Positions 37,301 through 46,734 of a DNA stretch of 64,000 nucleotides are shown here, one piece after another. Location of the stretch: positions 28,550,501 to 28,614,500 of the forward strand of contig CATNEN010000038.1 of the NCBI GenBank assembly GCA_950097015.1, in the 5' to 3' direction. The first letter of the stretch is position 1. Each line of letters opens with the position of its first letter. Position numbers and translations under genes: made by a program. This DNA comes from Macrostomum hystrix. Taxonomy: Eukaryota; Platyhelminthes; Macrostomidae. The notes below the pieces were generated by a model. It worked only from the letters and a program-made list of their open reading frames with translations, searched no databases and was not told the origin of the DNA.

Positions 37301-40300
37301 AGCCAAGGTGTCGAAGGCGTGCACTTCGATCTGTCAGTGGGCTAGAGCCATGCACAAGTATCACTTCGTTGCCATGAGTGTGGCGCCGAAGCGAGCAGCC
37401 CTAGCCGAGGCTGAGCAGGAGCTCAACGAGACCATGAGGACACTGGAGGACGCCAGGGCCAGATTGAAGGAGGCCGAAGACCGCATTGCCACGCTGCAGG
37501 TGCGTTGGGGTTTCCCCGTTGATTGACAGGTGGGATAAGAGAGTGACAGGTAGGATAAGAGAGTGACAGGAAGGATTAGATATTGACAGGAAGGATTCTA
37601 AATTAACAGGTAGGATTAGAGAGTAACAGGTAAGATTAGAGTGACAGGTAGGATTAGTGATTGATAGGTAGGATTAGTGAGTGACAGGTAGGATTCGAGA
37701 GTGACAGGTAGGATTCGAGAGTGACAGGTAGGATAAGAGAGTGACAGGAAGGATTAGATATTGACAGGAAGGATTAGATATTGACAGGAAGGATTAGATA
37801 TTGACAGGTAGGATTAGAAATTGACAGGTAGGATTAGTGATTGATAGGTAGGATTCGAGAGTGACAGGTAGGATAAGAGAGTGACAGGAAGGATTAGATA
37901 GTGACAGGAAGGATTAGATATTGACAGGTAGGATTAGAGAGTAACAGGTAGGATTAGTGATTGATAGGTAGGATTCGAGAGTGACAGGTAGGAAAAGAGA
38001 GTGACAGGAAGGATTAGATAGTGACAGGAAGGATTAGATATTGACAGGTAGGATTAGAGAGTAACAGGTAGGATTAGTGATTGATAGGTAGGATTCGAGA
38101 GTGACAGGTAGGAAAAGAGAGTGACAGGAAGGATTAGATAGTGACAGGAAGGATTAGATATTGACAGGTAGGATTAGTGATTGATAGGTAGGATTCGAGA
38201 GTGACAGGTAGGAAAAGAGAGTGACAGGAAGGATTAGATAGTGACAGGAAGGATTAGATATTGACAGGTAGGATTAGAAATTGACAGGTAGGATTAGAGA
38301 GTAACAGGTAAGATTAGAGTGACAGGTAGGATTAGTGATTGATAGGTAGGATTAGTGAGTGACAGGTATGATTCGAGAGGGACAGGTACGATATGAGAGT
38401 GACAGTTAGGGTTAGTGAGTGACAGGTAGGATTAAAGAGTGACAGGTAGGATTAGAGAGTTACGGGTAGGATCGGATAGTGACAGGTGACAGGAATGGAG
38501 ACTGACCATTGCTACTGACCCAGCGCCAACAAACTTTCCTAACTAACACAGGCCAGCTACGATGAAAAGATCCGTAGCAAGCGCAAGCTGGAAGAGGAGC
38601 AGGCCACTTGCGAAGCCCGCCTCTATCGGGCCGACAAGCTTATTGGCGGCCTTGGCAATGAAAAGGACCGCTGGAAGGAGACTGTCACACGGTTGGACTT
38701 TGCCCTGAATAACATTGTTGGCAACGTGCTCCTGTCGGCTGCGTACATCGCTTATCTGGGCACATTCACTAGCGATTACCGCAATCGCATGTGCAACGAG
38801 TGGGTTGACGATCTGCAGAAATTCAAGGCAAGCTTTGTTTCATTGTATTAGTTTTCTTCCCAACTCAATCCCTTAACCCCACCTCACTCGCGCACACCTC
38901 ACTCCGAGGACCCCATCTCACTCCTTGAACGCCCACCCCAATCCCAGCACCCCCGCCACATTCCCTGAACCCACTTTACTCCCTAGACGCCTAACCCACT
39001 CCCTAGACCGCCACCTCACTCCCAGGCCGTCCATCTCTCTCCCTGGACGCCCACCTCCCTCCCAGGGCACCAACCTCACTCCCTTGACACCCACCTGACT
39101 CCCTGGACGCCCACCCCGCTCCCCGAAGCCTACCTCACTCCCAGGGCACCAACCTCACTCCTTTGGCACCAATCACTTCCAACTTCATACCCTAAGCCGC
39201 AAGTCACAACCGCTTTATTGATTTTTTAGGTGCCCTTCACGCGACAACCGGCGCCAAACCTGACAGACACGCTGGGCGATCCGGTGCGCGTTCGCAGCTG
39301 GCAAATCTACGGCCTGCCTAAGGACAACTACTCCACCGAGAATGCGGTCATTGTGCAGTACTCGCGCCGCTGGCCCCTGTTTATCGATCCGCAGGGTCAG
39401 GCCAACAAATGGGTGCGCAACCTGGAGAAAGACCAGGGCGTGGATGTCATCAAACTGTCTGACAAAGACTTCCTCCGCAGCCTAGAGAATGCCGTCAGGT
39501 TTGGCAAGCCCTGCCTACTGGAGAATGTTGGCGAAGAGCTTGACCCAGCTCTGGAGCCAATCCTGCTGAAGCAGACATTCAAACAGCAGGGCTCCACGGT
39601 CATCAAGCTTGGCGACGCTGTCATCCCCTATCACGAGGATTTCAAGTTCTACATAACAACAAAGTTGTCTAACCCGCACTACACACCTGAGGTAATGCAC
39701 TAATTTAGCTAACTATTGTATTTAAGTAATATATGCTACCCTCTAATGTTTTACAAATAAACACCTGTCTAAAATATTATTTCGCACCTCTATCAGGACC
39801 ACATCCTTTTCACACCTGCGTGGACCAATTAACACATTGTCGGGCAGAAAAAGCGCTTATCATACATCTGTCTGGACTAGTAATTATACCTACTTTGACC
39901 AATCCGAACATTTTTAAACCTGTCTGGTACGATCTGGGCTGTCCAACACAGTCCAAACCCTTATCGCACCTCTGCCTGGACCAATTAACACCTGTTCAAC
40001 ATAGTTTAAACCCTTATCGCACCTCTGCCTGGACCAATTTACACCTGCGATTTTTTGCGAACTTCGCGTTTATTTAAACTACGCTGACAACCTTTCGCAC
40101 ATATTAAATAAATACTACCTGTCTCAATTATTCTCTCTCATTTCGAACTTCAAATCAATTAACGATCCCTAGTCTGCAAATCGATTCCTACGCACAGGTA
40201 AGCACCAAGGTGACAGTAATCAACTTTACTCTGTCTCCAAGCGGCCTGGAAGACCAACTTCTGGCCATTGTGGTGGCTGAAGAGCGACCCGACCTCGAGG

Positions 40301-43300
40301 ACGCCAAGAATCAGCTGATTGTTAGCAATGCCAAAATGAAGGCCGAACTGAAAGAGATCGAGGACGAAATTCTCCGCCGACTCAGCGAGTCCAAGGGCTC
40401 GCCGGTTGACGACGAAGACCTGATCAAGACTTTGGACGCTTCCACCGCTAAATCGGCCGAGATTAATGCCAAGGTCATTGTGTCCGAGCAAACTGAACGA
40501 GACATCGACGAGACTCGGTCGAAATACGTCCCGGTGGCCGTCCGCACCCAGATCCTGTTCTTCTGCGTTGCCGACCTGGCCAAGATCGACCCGATGTACC
40601 AGTACAGCCTGGAGTGGTTCATCACGATCTTCTTGAACGGCATCAACAATGCTGAGAGAGCTGGTTAGTACGCATTGTGTGCTTTTTGTTTGAAGTATTT
40701 GTTGACCGTCGAAGTGAGTTTTTAGCATTGTGGTTAGAGGTCGGAAGTTCGAATCTAAAAAAATGAAAAAAATATTTACAATGTCTAAGTTGCACAATTA
40801 ATTATTCACTATTTTTCAGGAGGTGAGATTCGTCACACTAAGGCATCAGCAGTGATTTTGCTAATTAATTATTTTTTCTCGCAGAATTTCTAGTTTTTCT
40901 TTTAACGCATGAGCTGGTGTTTCTACTTATCTAGTGATGAATCGAGAGAATATACATTCGCTTTGACTTACTTATCCTCTTCTACAAATATAACGGAAGT
41001 AAAGCCAATGAAAAAATTGTACCAAGGCGGATTTGAACCCAGGACCCTACTCTCATAAGTTGCACTTGTCAAATGCATCCTCAAATAGCTTTTTTGCACG
41101 AAGAATTTTTTAGCTTTTCCTAGAAAGGTTTCATTATTTCCTAGAAATTTCTCAAGCATCCTGGCATCCTCAATAGCTTTTTTGCACGGAACATTGTTAC
41201 TGTCGAATTCCGCAGACAACATCGAGAAGCGCATTCACAACATCAACGAGTTCTTCACGTACAGTCTGTACACCAATGTCTGTCGCAGCTTGTTCGAGAA
41301 GCACAAACTGCTGTTCTCCTTCCTGTTGGCTAGCAGGATCTTGCAAAGTGATGGAAAGATTAATATTGTAAGTGTTTTAGCACTGCTTGATTGTGCACTA
41401 TCATTTTGCGTCAAGAAATGAATTATCGGCAATGTTCTACTTCCGTTCGTTATATTATCTTTTTGTTTTCAAACGACAGATAACGACAAAAAAACAAGTT
41501 TAATGGTAACAAAAAGTCAGTAGTTTGGTCAGACAGTTCTGAAAAGTCTTGGTCAGTCTTTCTTCTTTCAAACCGGTGCCTAATCGAGTAGAGGAGGGCG
41601 CCGAAGCTATTCTTGGGGTATAGACGGCGCCATAAGAATTCTTTGAGGTGGCTTTTGAATAGAGCATCACTCGTGCCAAGCATTTGACGCAGCTTGGCCT
41701 TCGCAAAACTTCAGCTGCAGAATTTCTGTGCCTTAGCTTCCTGTTCCCCCATATTTGCCAGATTTTGCCATAGACATAGATCCAAGTGTCAAGTCACGGC
41801 AAAGCCACGTCAGCACAACTTTTTCAAACTCAGAATGCACGTGTGGCACGAATTCAAACGAAAAAATAATATAACGAACGGAAGTAGAACATTGCCGAAT
41901 TACCGTCGTCACCTTAGTACATTCAAACCTTTCTCTTACTACCAAGTACATTCAATCGCCACTTTCTATTCATGTAGAAAGTAGAAAGTCATGTATTCAT
42001 TCAAACTCTGCTCGCTATCAATGTACATTCAAACCCCAGTCCCTATCAATGTACATTCAAACCCCACTCCCTATCAATGTACATTCAAACCCCACTCCCT
42101 ATCAATGTACATTCAAACCCCAGTCTCTATCAATGTACCTTCTGTCGTAGACGATAGCCACCGACTCCGCCCACACCTCCTCGCAGTTGGAGTGGCGTTT
42201 CCTACTGGCCGGCGGAACCCAACGCGCCAAGGAGCTTGACAATCCGGCGCCGGAGTGGATCTCCGACAGATCCTGGAACGAGGTGCTCACCCTGGGCGCA
42301 CTGGACACGTTCAAGGCCTTCCCTGACGAGTTCGCGCATCACCTGGCCGACTACAAGGCCATCTTCGATAGCGCCGATCCAGAGCGCGAACCCCTACCCG
42401 GCCACTGGAACGACGATTTGGACGCCTTCCAGAAGCTCCTGATTGTTCGCTGCCTGCGTCCGGACAAAGTCACCAATGCTATGCAAGATTTTGTAGCCAG
42501 CTTTCTAGGCCAACGCTTCATTGAGCCGCAGACTGCTAACCTGAGCCTGGTGTTCAAGGACTCCAGCGCCACAACTCCGCTGATCTTCGTACTGAGCCAG
42601 GGCACAGATCCGGCTAGCGATCTGAAAAAATTTGCCGACGAGATGCGCTTTTCTAAGAAACTGGACTCCGTCTCGCTCGGCCAGGGCCAGGGACCCATCG
42701 CTGAGGCGAAGATGCGTTCCGCTATGGAGCGGGGCAAGTGGGTGTTCTTTCAAAACTGTCACCTGGCGCCTAGCTTCATGCCGATGCTGGAGCGCCTAGT
42801 TGAACAGATCGATCCGGATAAAGTGCATCGCGATTTCCGCCTGTGGCTAACTAGCATGCCTTCACCAAAGTTTCCTGTGTACATTCTGCAGAATGGAAGC
42901 AAAATGACTGTCGAACCGCCGAGGGGTATTAAGGCCAACCTGCTCAAGTCTTACCTGGGCGTTAACGACGACCTGCTTAACTCCGTTGGAGAGAAGGTAA
43001 GTTTTACAGTGGATAGGAGATTCAGTAGTTTGAGTGGTAGAGGTTGATTGGTTGAGTCAGTAGGGTGCTCGGTAGAGTCAGTAGGTTGATCGGTATAGTC
43101 AGTAGGTTGATCGGTAGAGTCAGTAGGTTTCTCGGTAGAGTCAGTAGGTTGATCGGTAGAGTCAATTGGTTGATTGGTAGAGTCAGTAGGTTGATTGGTA
43201 GAGTCAGTAGGTTGATCGGTATAGTCAGTAGGTTGATCGGTAGCGCACCGCTCTCGCCTTGCAGCACAGCGAACGCAACTACCAGTTCAAGAGCCTGCTG

Positions 43301-46054
43301 CTGTCCCTGTCCCTGTTTCACGGTGTGCTATTGGAGCGTCGTAAATATGGCGCCCTCGGTTTCAACATTCCCTACGAATTCACAGACGGTGATTTGAAGA
43401 TATGTCAGGATCAGTTGCAGATGTTCCTAACCGAATACGCCGAGATTCCATACAAGGTGCTGAAGTACACGGCCGGACACATCAACTACGGCGGTCGCGT
43501 GACCGACGATTGGGATCGGCGCTGCGTTATGAACATCCTCGGAGAGTTCTACCATGAACAGGTGCGAAATCTTGAGGTGTATATAGGGAAAACTTTATCA
43601 AGATGTTATCAAGCATACAAAAAGTACGTATACGCAGACAATTGTCTAGAATCAGGAGGTGAGTGGCAGAGTGTGTGAGAGGTTACATGCGTTAGGTCCC
43701 TGAGCTCGATTCCGCGGCGAGGCCACATTTATTTGGGGCGCAGCCGCGGAGAGAAGGCTTGGTGGCTTGTCGTGCAATTTGCGCCCTTGAGTGCCAACCT
43801 CCAAGGCACAGTGAGTGTGTACACTGCCAGATCTACACACCTGTGTGAGCGTATGCCTGCGTACGGTATCTGTGTGCATGTGAGCTCAGGAGTCAGCGAA
43901 ATGGGCAGAATTGCCTCCTCGCTGGCTGCGGGTCAAGTGTCACCAAATGATGTGCCATTGCCCGCAGCCCTCCTGCAAGTATTATTATTAATACTGTCTA
44001 AATCAATGTTTAAATATTCGCTCATCCATTCAACACGGATTGCAGGTTCTCGAAGGCGACTTCAAATACTCGGAATCCGGCACCTATCGCCAGATTAATC
44101 CTGAGAGTGATCACGCCGCATACCTGGCTTACATCAAGAGCCTGCCAATCAACGACACACCGGAGATCTTCGGCCTGCACGACAATGCCAACATAACATT
44201 CGCCCAGAATGAGACCTTCGCCATTCTCGGCGGCCTGCTTCAATTGCAGCCAAAGACTTCCAGCGGCGGCGGTAAAACTCGCGAAGAGGTCACCGAAACT
44301 GTGGCCAGAGACATTCTCCAGAAGGTGAGTTCCAGAGTCCGCGACAATAATAATTGCCTGCCCATTCTGATGACTCCTGAGCACACACGCACACAGATAC
44401 CGTACGCAGGCATACGGTACATGTGCCATGACTTTCTCATCGTCAGGCTGTGTACACTATCACTGTGCCTTGGAGGTTGGCACTCAAGGGCGTAAATTGC
44501 ACGACAAGCCACCAAGCCTTCTCTCCGCGGCTGCGCCCCAAATAAATGTGGCCTCGCCGCGGAATCAAACTTAGAGACCGTGGAAATGGAAAGAGACAAT
44601 GGAAAGGCCCTGTCGCTTCAGGAACACAGGCACTACACTCTATCAATTCGTCAATTCTATTGACTTCATTAATCCATTTCTGTCCACAGGTTCCTAATCC
44701 GATCCCAACTGAGCCGGTGCTGAAGAAGTACCCGGTGATGTACGAGCAGTCCATGAACACCGTCCTGGTACAGGAGGTTATCCGTTTCAACAATCTGCTC
44801 AAAGTGATCAAGCAGTCGTTGAACGACCTTCTCAAAGCCATCAAAGGCCTGGTGGTGATGTCGCAAAGCCTGGAAGACATGGCTAACAGTCTGTTCGACA
44901 ATCTGGTGCCGGCGTTGTGGTCGCGAAAGGCCTATCCGTCGCTGAAACCCCTGGCTAGCTGGGTTGAGGACCTGGTCGAACGCGTTGACTTCATCAAGTC
45001 CTGGATTGAGCACGGCATTCCAGCCGTCTATTGGATCAGCGGCTTCTTCTTTCCTCAGGCCTTCCTAACTGGCACCCTGCAGAACTACGCCAGGAAGATG
45101 GTAAGCTTCCAGCGGAGTCGGATGGAGGCCTTGGTAGAGGATAGAAAAGGGCGGAAGAAGTGATTGGTAGAGGGCGGAAGAAGTGATTGGTAGAGGGCGG
45201 AAGAAGTAGTTGGTAGAGGGCGGAATAAGTCATTGGTAGAGGGCGGAAGAAATCATTGGTAGAAGACAGCGGAAGAAATCATTGGTAGAGGGCGGAAGAA
45301 ATCATTGGTAGAAGGCAGCGGAAGAAATCATTGGTAGAGGGCGGAAGAAATCATTGGTAGAAGGCAGCGGAAGAAATCATTGGTAGAAGGCAGCGGAAGA
45401 AGTCATTGGTAGAAGGCAGCGGAAGAAGTCATTGGTAGAAGGCAGCGGAAGAAATCATTGGTAGAGGGCAGCGGAAGAAATCATTGGTAGAAGGCAGCGG
45501 AAGAAGTCATTGGTAGAAGGCAGCGGAAGAAGTCATTGGTAGAGGGGGAAGGAGTGGCCCATTTTGTAGGATTGTTCTTATAGAGAGCTGAGGAGTCACT
45601 TGTCTACTTAGAGTAGTGTAAGCAACTGAGTTCAAAATCCAACTTTTTTTCTCCAATCTAGGTGATCTCAATCGACACAATCTCATTCGAATTTGACGTC
45701 CTGAGAGAATCCTACGAGGACATTCGCGAGGGCCCCAAAGACGGCTGCTACATACGCGGCCTGTTCCTCGAAGGCGCCCGCTGGGATCATGAGCGTCACG
45801 TGCTGTCCGAGAGCAAGCCCAAAGAGCTGTACACTGATATGCCGGCTATTTGGCTGATTCCCAAGGCCAATAGGAAGGGTCCGGCGCACACAGTGTACGA
45901 TTGTCCAGTGTACAAGACTCTGACCAGAGCCGGCACACTGTCGACCACCGGTCATTCCACCAACTTTGTCTTCGGCCTGGAGATTCCCTCGGACAAGGAG
46001 CAGAAACACTGGATCAAGCGCGGCGTGGCCTTGTTCTGCGCGCTCAATTATTAA
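19067..46054 (+). CDS. DNAH1: Axonemal dynein heavy chain 1 (whole gene, 32 exons)
   Basis: Motor subunit of an inner dynein arm, an ATPase that slides doublet microtubules in cilia and sperm flagella. The 32 exons join in phase to 12,639 bases, 4212 residues plus stop (human about 4265). Identification rests on DNAH1-specific blocks, not only the dynein motor: [10 protein letters not shown] and [10 protein letters not shown] near the N-terminus, and the end [15 protein letters not shown]. Domains in order: tail (1 to about 1150), linker (to about 1500), AAA1 to AAA4, stalk with microtubule-binding tip, AAA5, AAA6, C-terminal domain. P-loops: GPAGTGKT 1520-1527, GPTGSGKT 1801-1808, GPTGTGKT 2178-2185, and the degenerate GMGGSGRQS 2525-2533. 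Two introns use GC-AG (donors at 30344 and 38828). About a dozen introns carry arrays and several carry SINEs. Exon limits are given in the block entries below. Confidence 0.96.
19330..19735. repeat. 28-bp minisatellite in DNAH1 intron 1
   Basis: About 14 copies of a 28-base unit containing tctcaggttggcagttgtat. It starts about 50 bases after the donor at 19281. Open plus-strand frames through it run into exon 2 and can mislead gene prediction. Confidence 0.95.
20565..20985. repeat. 73-bp pyrimidine-rich repeat in DNAH1 intron 3
   Basis: About 5.5 copies of a 73-base unit with cactgacagccaccccaccc and a catttcgtctctccattcct part. It ends about 50 bases before the acceptor at 21032, so it forms an extended polypyrimidine region on the sense strand. 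Confidence 0.92.
21448..22444 (+). other. DNAH1 intron 4, unique portion
   Basis: About 1 kb with cgaatcacgtgactg-like phrases repeated loosely between 21770 and 21930, a diffuse duplication. No gene seen. Confidence 0.5.
22445..22930. repeat. 21-bp minisatellite in DNAH1 intron 4
   Basis: About 23 copies of a 21-base unit with the core tactcattctggtcctgtc. Some units lack six bases (ctgtactcattctggtc directly after ctggtc). It ends about 100 bases before the acceptor at 23035. The 21-base period keeps several frames open on both strands. Confidence 0.95.
23346..23976. repeat. 14-bp GATC-dense array in DNAH1 intron 5
   Basis: The unit ggatctgggatcta repeats about 44 times, starting only about 6 bases after the donor GTGCGT. 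Every unit has two GATC sites, about 90 in 630 bases. It is very homogeneous; a few places have single-half insertions or deletions and one has a ggttct variant. Confidence 0.96.
24640..24785. repeat. Short direct repeat in DNAH1 intron 7
   Basis: Three partial copies of ctaaaaatagcatcag followed by gcacgacatgca, spaced about 60 bases apart. Confidence 0.75.
25416..27669 (+). CDS. DNAH1: DNAH1 exon 10: tail end, linker and start of AAA1
   Basis: One large 2254-base exon, residues 774-1524 plus one base of a split glycine codon. It holds the helical tail end and the dynein linker, the mechanical element that swings across the AAA ring. Highly conserved blocks: [55 protein letters not shown], the universally conserved [37 protein letters not shown], and [17 protein letters not shown] leading to the P-loop. 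The donor GTTAGT splits the P-loop: GPAGT and G lie in this exon, K and T in the next. Confidence 0.95.
27799..30580 (+). CDS. DNAH1: DNAH1 exons 11-15: AAA1 and AAA2
   Basis: Exons: 27799-28099, 28477-29029, 29526-29746, 30037-30343, 30458-30580; residues 1525-2026. AAA1 is the main ATP-hydrolysing site: Walker A lysine 1526, Walker B in ACFDEFNRI, sensor in [20 protein letters not shown]2 starts around [17 protein letters not shown], followed by [36 protein letters not shown] and [15 protein letters not shown]. Exon 14 ends at GAG before gcaagt, a GC-AG donor; the next acceptor actatag resumes DAIDFVRK. Two SINEs sit in introns 11 and 12. Confidence 0.95.
28205..28400 (+). mobile_element. 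tRNA-headed SINE, variant body
   Basis: The head gtggcagagcggtctagcgc and the box B stretch gagctcgattccacgg match the main SINE family, but the body after it (caagccaactcggggctcgc, cagtcagtggaaggccctga) differs. It ends in tcaccaaacaatagggtttt. It looks like a subfamily that shares the tRNA part. Confidence 0.75.
29038..29375 (+). mobile_element. Full-length tRNA-derived SINE in DNAH1 intron 12
   Basis: Head: box A region gtgccagagcggtctaacgc and box B region gagctcgattccgc, 35-40 bases apart as in a tRNA-derived pol III promoter. Body: aggccacattcattcagggc, gatgagaaagtcagggcaga, tgtacacacctgtgtgagcg. 3' part: cctcgctggctgcgggtcta, cagccctcctgaaattt. It begins within ten bases of the 5' splice site at 29030. 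Its sense orientation matches the gene. Confidence 0.85.
30581..32211 (+). other. DNAH1: DNAH1 intron 15 with two possible small exons
   Basis: A 1.6-kb intron joining KSEE to [12 protein letters not shown]. Skipping everything gives the length seen in human DNAH1. Inside are two phase-0 open blocks bounded by AG and GT: 30674-30724 (17 codons, [17 protein letters not shown]) and 31460-31495 (12 codons, [12 protein letters not shown]), each ending GAG before gtacatt. They could be cassette exons or chance. The stretch also has two copies of a block with gtacattcacacccggccc (about 30980-31200) and a tagactatttttatagtcta palindrome near 31088. Confidence 0.5.
32212..35515 (+). CDS. DNAH1: DNAH1 exons 16-20: AAA3 and AAA4
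   Basis: Exons: 32212-32370, 33024-33947, 34054-34514, 34607-34742, 35162-35515; residues 2027-2704. Starts with [16 protein letters not shown] (end of AAA2). AAA3: GPTGTGKT, Walker [23 protein letters not shown] and [16 protein letters not shown]4: [16 protein letters not shown] then the [10 protein letters not shown]-loop with arginine in place of lysine, as in other dyneins, followed by [35 protein letters not shown] and the [15 protein letters not shown] block. An acidic insertion ([12 protein letters not shown]) precedes AAA3. Intron 16 has two SINE parts head to head; intron 19 has an array; the intron after exon 20 has an inverted SINE pair. Confidence 0.95.
32528..32757 (-). mobile_element. 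SINE copy (main family) in DNAH1 intron 16
   Basis: Antisense copy: ctgctgactcctgagcacac, cgcgggcattcgctcacaca, tctgccctgactttctcatc, tgcacgacaagccccaaatg, gcctcgccgcggaatcgagc. The box A end is missing or diverged. Confidence 0.8.
32764..32925 (+). mobile_element. SINE 3' half, opposite orientation
   Basis: Sense-oriented body and 3' part (agtgagagtgtacattgatc, aatgagaaagtcaagggcag, tcaggagtcagcggaatggg, ctccctggctgcgggttgat). It abuts the antisense copy at 32528-32757, making an imperfect inverted repeat of about 130 bases per arm. Confidence 0.75.
34780..35112. repeat. Pyrimidine-rich tandem repeat in DNAH1 intron 19
   Basis: Units of about 15-18 bases around tctcatctctcccctg with a longer periodic block (about 120 bases) containing atccctaccgtgtcttg twice. 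It starts about 40 bases after the donor and ends about 50 before the acceptor at 35161. Confidence 0.9.
35565..35775. mobile_element. Inverted pair of SINE 3' fragments
   Basis: Left arm, antisense: agacccgcaaccagcgagga, acacaggtgtgtatatctgc, ctgactttctcatg. Right arm, sense: gtgtacactgcctgacgata, agaaagtcagg, catgtacacacctgtgtgag. The arms meet near 35647, so the transcript could fold into a hairpin with arms of some 40-60 paired bases. It sits in the intron after exon 20. Confidence 0.75.
36001..38827 (+). CDS. DNAH1: DNAH1 exons 21-24: stalk and microtubule-binding domain
   Basis: Exons: 36001-36339, 36419-36664, 37104-37499, 38552-38827; residues 2705-3123. The rising coiled coil runs through exons 21-22 ([57 protein letters not shown]). 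The tip in exon 23 carries the conserved [40 protein letters not shown] and AMHKYH of axonemal dyneins. The returning helix is in exons 23-24 ([20 protein letters not shown]). The acceptor of exon 21 (actcgccaag) is chosen because it restores phase 0. Exon 24 ends KFK with donor gcaagc, the second GC-AG intron, and VPFTRQP resumes. Confidence 0.94.
36708..36970. repeat. 50-bp tandem repeat in DNAH1 intron 22
   Basis: About five copies of a 50-base unit containing gtttgcagctatgtacactc and a cttacccccaggctatcagg part. It starts about 45 bases after the donor at 36665. The unit's tttgcag could act as a decoy 3' splice site. Confidence 0.92.
37520..38490. repeat. 20-bp minisatellite in DNAH1 intron 23
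   Basis: About 48 copies of a 20-base unit such as gtgacaggtaggattagaga. Variant order repeats in blocks of about 120 bases, showing multi-unit duplication. Each unit carries gacaggtagga, which resembles an exon-intron border (CAG before GTAGGA). It starts about 20 bases after the donor at 37500 and ends about 60 before the acceptor. Confidence 0.96.
38868..39190. repeat. Degenerate C-rich repeat in DNAH1 intron 24
   Basis: Loose 15-18 base units around cccacctcactccctggacg. Divergent, so it may be an old array. Confidence 0.75.
39230..46054 (+). CDS. DNAH1: DNAH1 exons 25-32: AAA5, AAA6 and C-terminal domain
   Basis: Exons: 39230-39691, 40198-40663, 41216-41367, 42187-42996, 43265-43561, 44046-44324, 44690-45100, 45662-46054; residues 3124-4212. 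Typical blocks: [67 protein letters not shown] (AAA5); [41 protein letters not shown]; then AAA6 and C-terminal [101 protein letters not shown] and [19 protein letters not shown]. The final exon ends in TAA at 46052-46054. Confidence 0.95.
39830..40060. repeat. Short dispersed repeats in DNAH1 intron 25
   Basis: Three loose copies of ctggaccaatt with aaacccttatcgcacctctg, about 60-130 bases apart. Confidence 0.65.
40700..41080. other. Two tRNA-like box B remnants in DNAH1 intron 26
   Basis: At 40728-40758 (plus) tgtggttagaggtcggaagt is followed by tcgaatc. At 41023-41050 the minus strand reads cctgggttcaaatccgcc. Both resemble a tRNA T-arm, but anticodon arms are missing, so they look like decayed SINE heads. 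Confidence 0.4.
41998..42140. repeat. 28-bp tandem repeat in DNAH1 intron 27
   Basis: About five copies of a 28-base unit containing atcaatgtacattcaaaccc. It ends about 45 bases before the acceptor at 42186. Confidence 0.92.
43040..43245. repeat. 21-bp minisatellite in DNAH1 intron 28
   Basis: About ten copies of a 21-base unit with core gttgatcggtagagtcagta, filling nearly the whole 268-base intron: it starts about 45 bases after the donor and ends about 20 before the acceptor. Confidence 0.94.
43657..43993 (+). mobile_element. Full-length tRNA-derived SINE in DNAH1 intron 29
   Basis: Head gtgagtggcagagtgtgtga with box B gagctcgattccgcggcg; body aggccacatttatttggggc, gcgcccttgagtgccaacct; 3' part ctgcgtacggtatctgtgtg, tcaggagtcagcgaaatggg, ctcgctggctgcgggtcaag, gcagccctcctgcaag; tail (ATT)n at about 43980-43992. 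It lacks the aatgagaaagtcagg segment seen in the 29-kb copy. Confidence 0.87.
44343..44583 (-). mobile_element. 5'-truncated SINE in DNAH1 intron 30
   Basis: Antisense copy starting with an (AAT)n tail about 20 bases after the 5' splice site, then tgactcctgagcacacacgc, cagataccgtacgcaggcat, tgactttctcatcgtcaggc, gtgccttggaggttggcact, aaattgcacgacaagccacc, tctctccgcggctgcgcccc, ggcctcgccgcggaatcaaa. Box A is absent. Confidence 0.85.
45105..45548. repeat. 23/26-bp minisatellite in DNAH1 intron 31
   Basis: About 18 units of two lengths: gaagaaatcattggtaga followed by gggcg or aggcagcg. It begins immediately after the donor region of exon 31 (GTAAGC at 45101) and ends about 110 bases before the acceptor. 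Confidence 0.94.
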
Positions 46055-46734
46055 CTTTGTTTTAACTGTTTGTTTAACTTTGTAATGTGCCGTTTCTAGT
46101 AGTTTTAAATTGGCGCCAAAATAATTGTTTATAACAATGCTTTATCAATAAGTTTTAAACCATAGACTTATTACCTAACTTTAAAAAAATTAGGAATTCA
46201 ATATTTTAAAATTTGTTTAAAACTGTACTTTCGTTTTGGCGCAAATTTAAACAACTAAATATCTAGAGAAGTTTTGTTTTTTTATTTCCTATTTTTAGCA
46301 TTCAATCTGAGTGCAGGTGTGCCTTTTCCGTCCGAAAAGTTTTTTTTTCTCAAGACAATTTTTTACAGCCAAGGACTAGAAACATTCCACTGTTGAATTC
46401 ATTTTGTGATTTAGTGTTAGAGTCTGTGCTGATGCTTACATTTACCTGTAACAACAACGCCTGGCTTTGTTGAACAATTTTGCGTCAACCAATTTTTTTA
46501 CAATTTGCTTTATTTTGCTACAAAAAATAAATGTTTACTTTTCTGATCATTCAATTGATTGAAGTTAAAAGCATGCTTTCTGAAAAAAAGTTTTTATTTA
46601 AGTAACTTAATTTCCAATGACCAATTTAGCTTCTTTAACAGTTACTTTAGCAATAGATGCCATAATTACGTTTACATTTTTCTCTAACTTCCATCAAGTT
46701 TTTGTTTTCTCAACCTCAACTAATCTCAACCACG
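46055..46734 (+). other. DNAH1: DNAH1 3' flank
   Basis: AT-rich sequence after the stop codon, expected to hold the 3' UTR. A possible AATAAA polyadenylation signal lies near 46526. No other gene seen. Confidence 0.5.
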
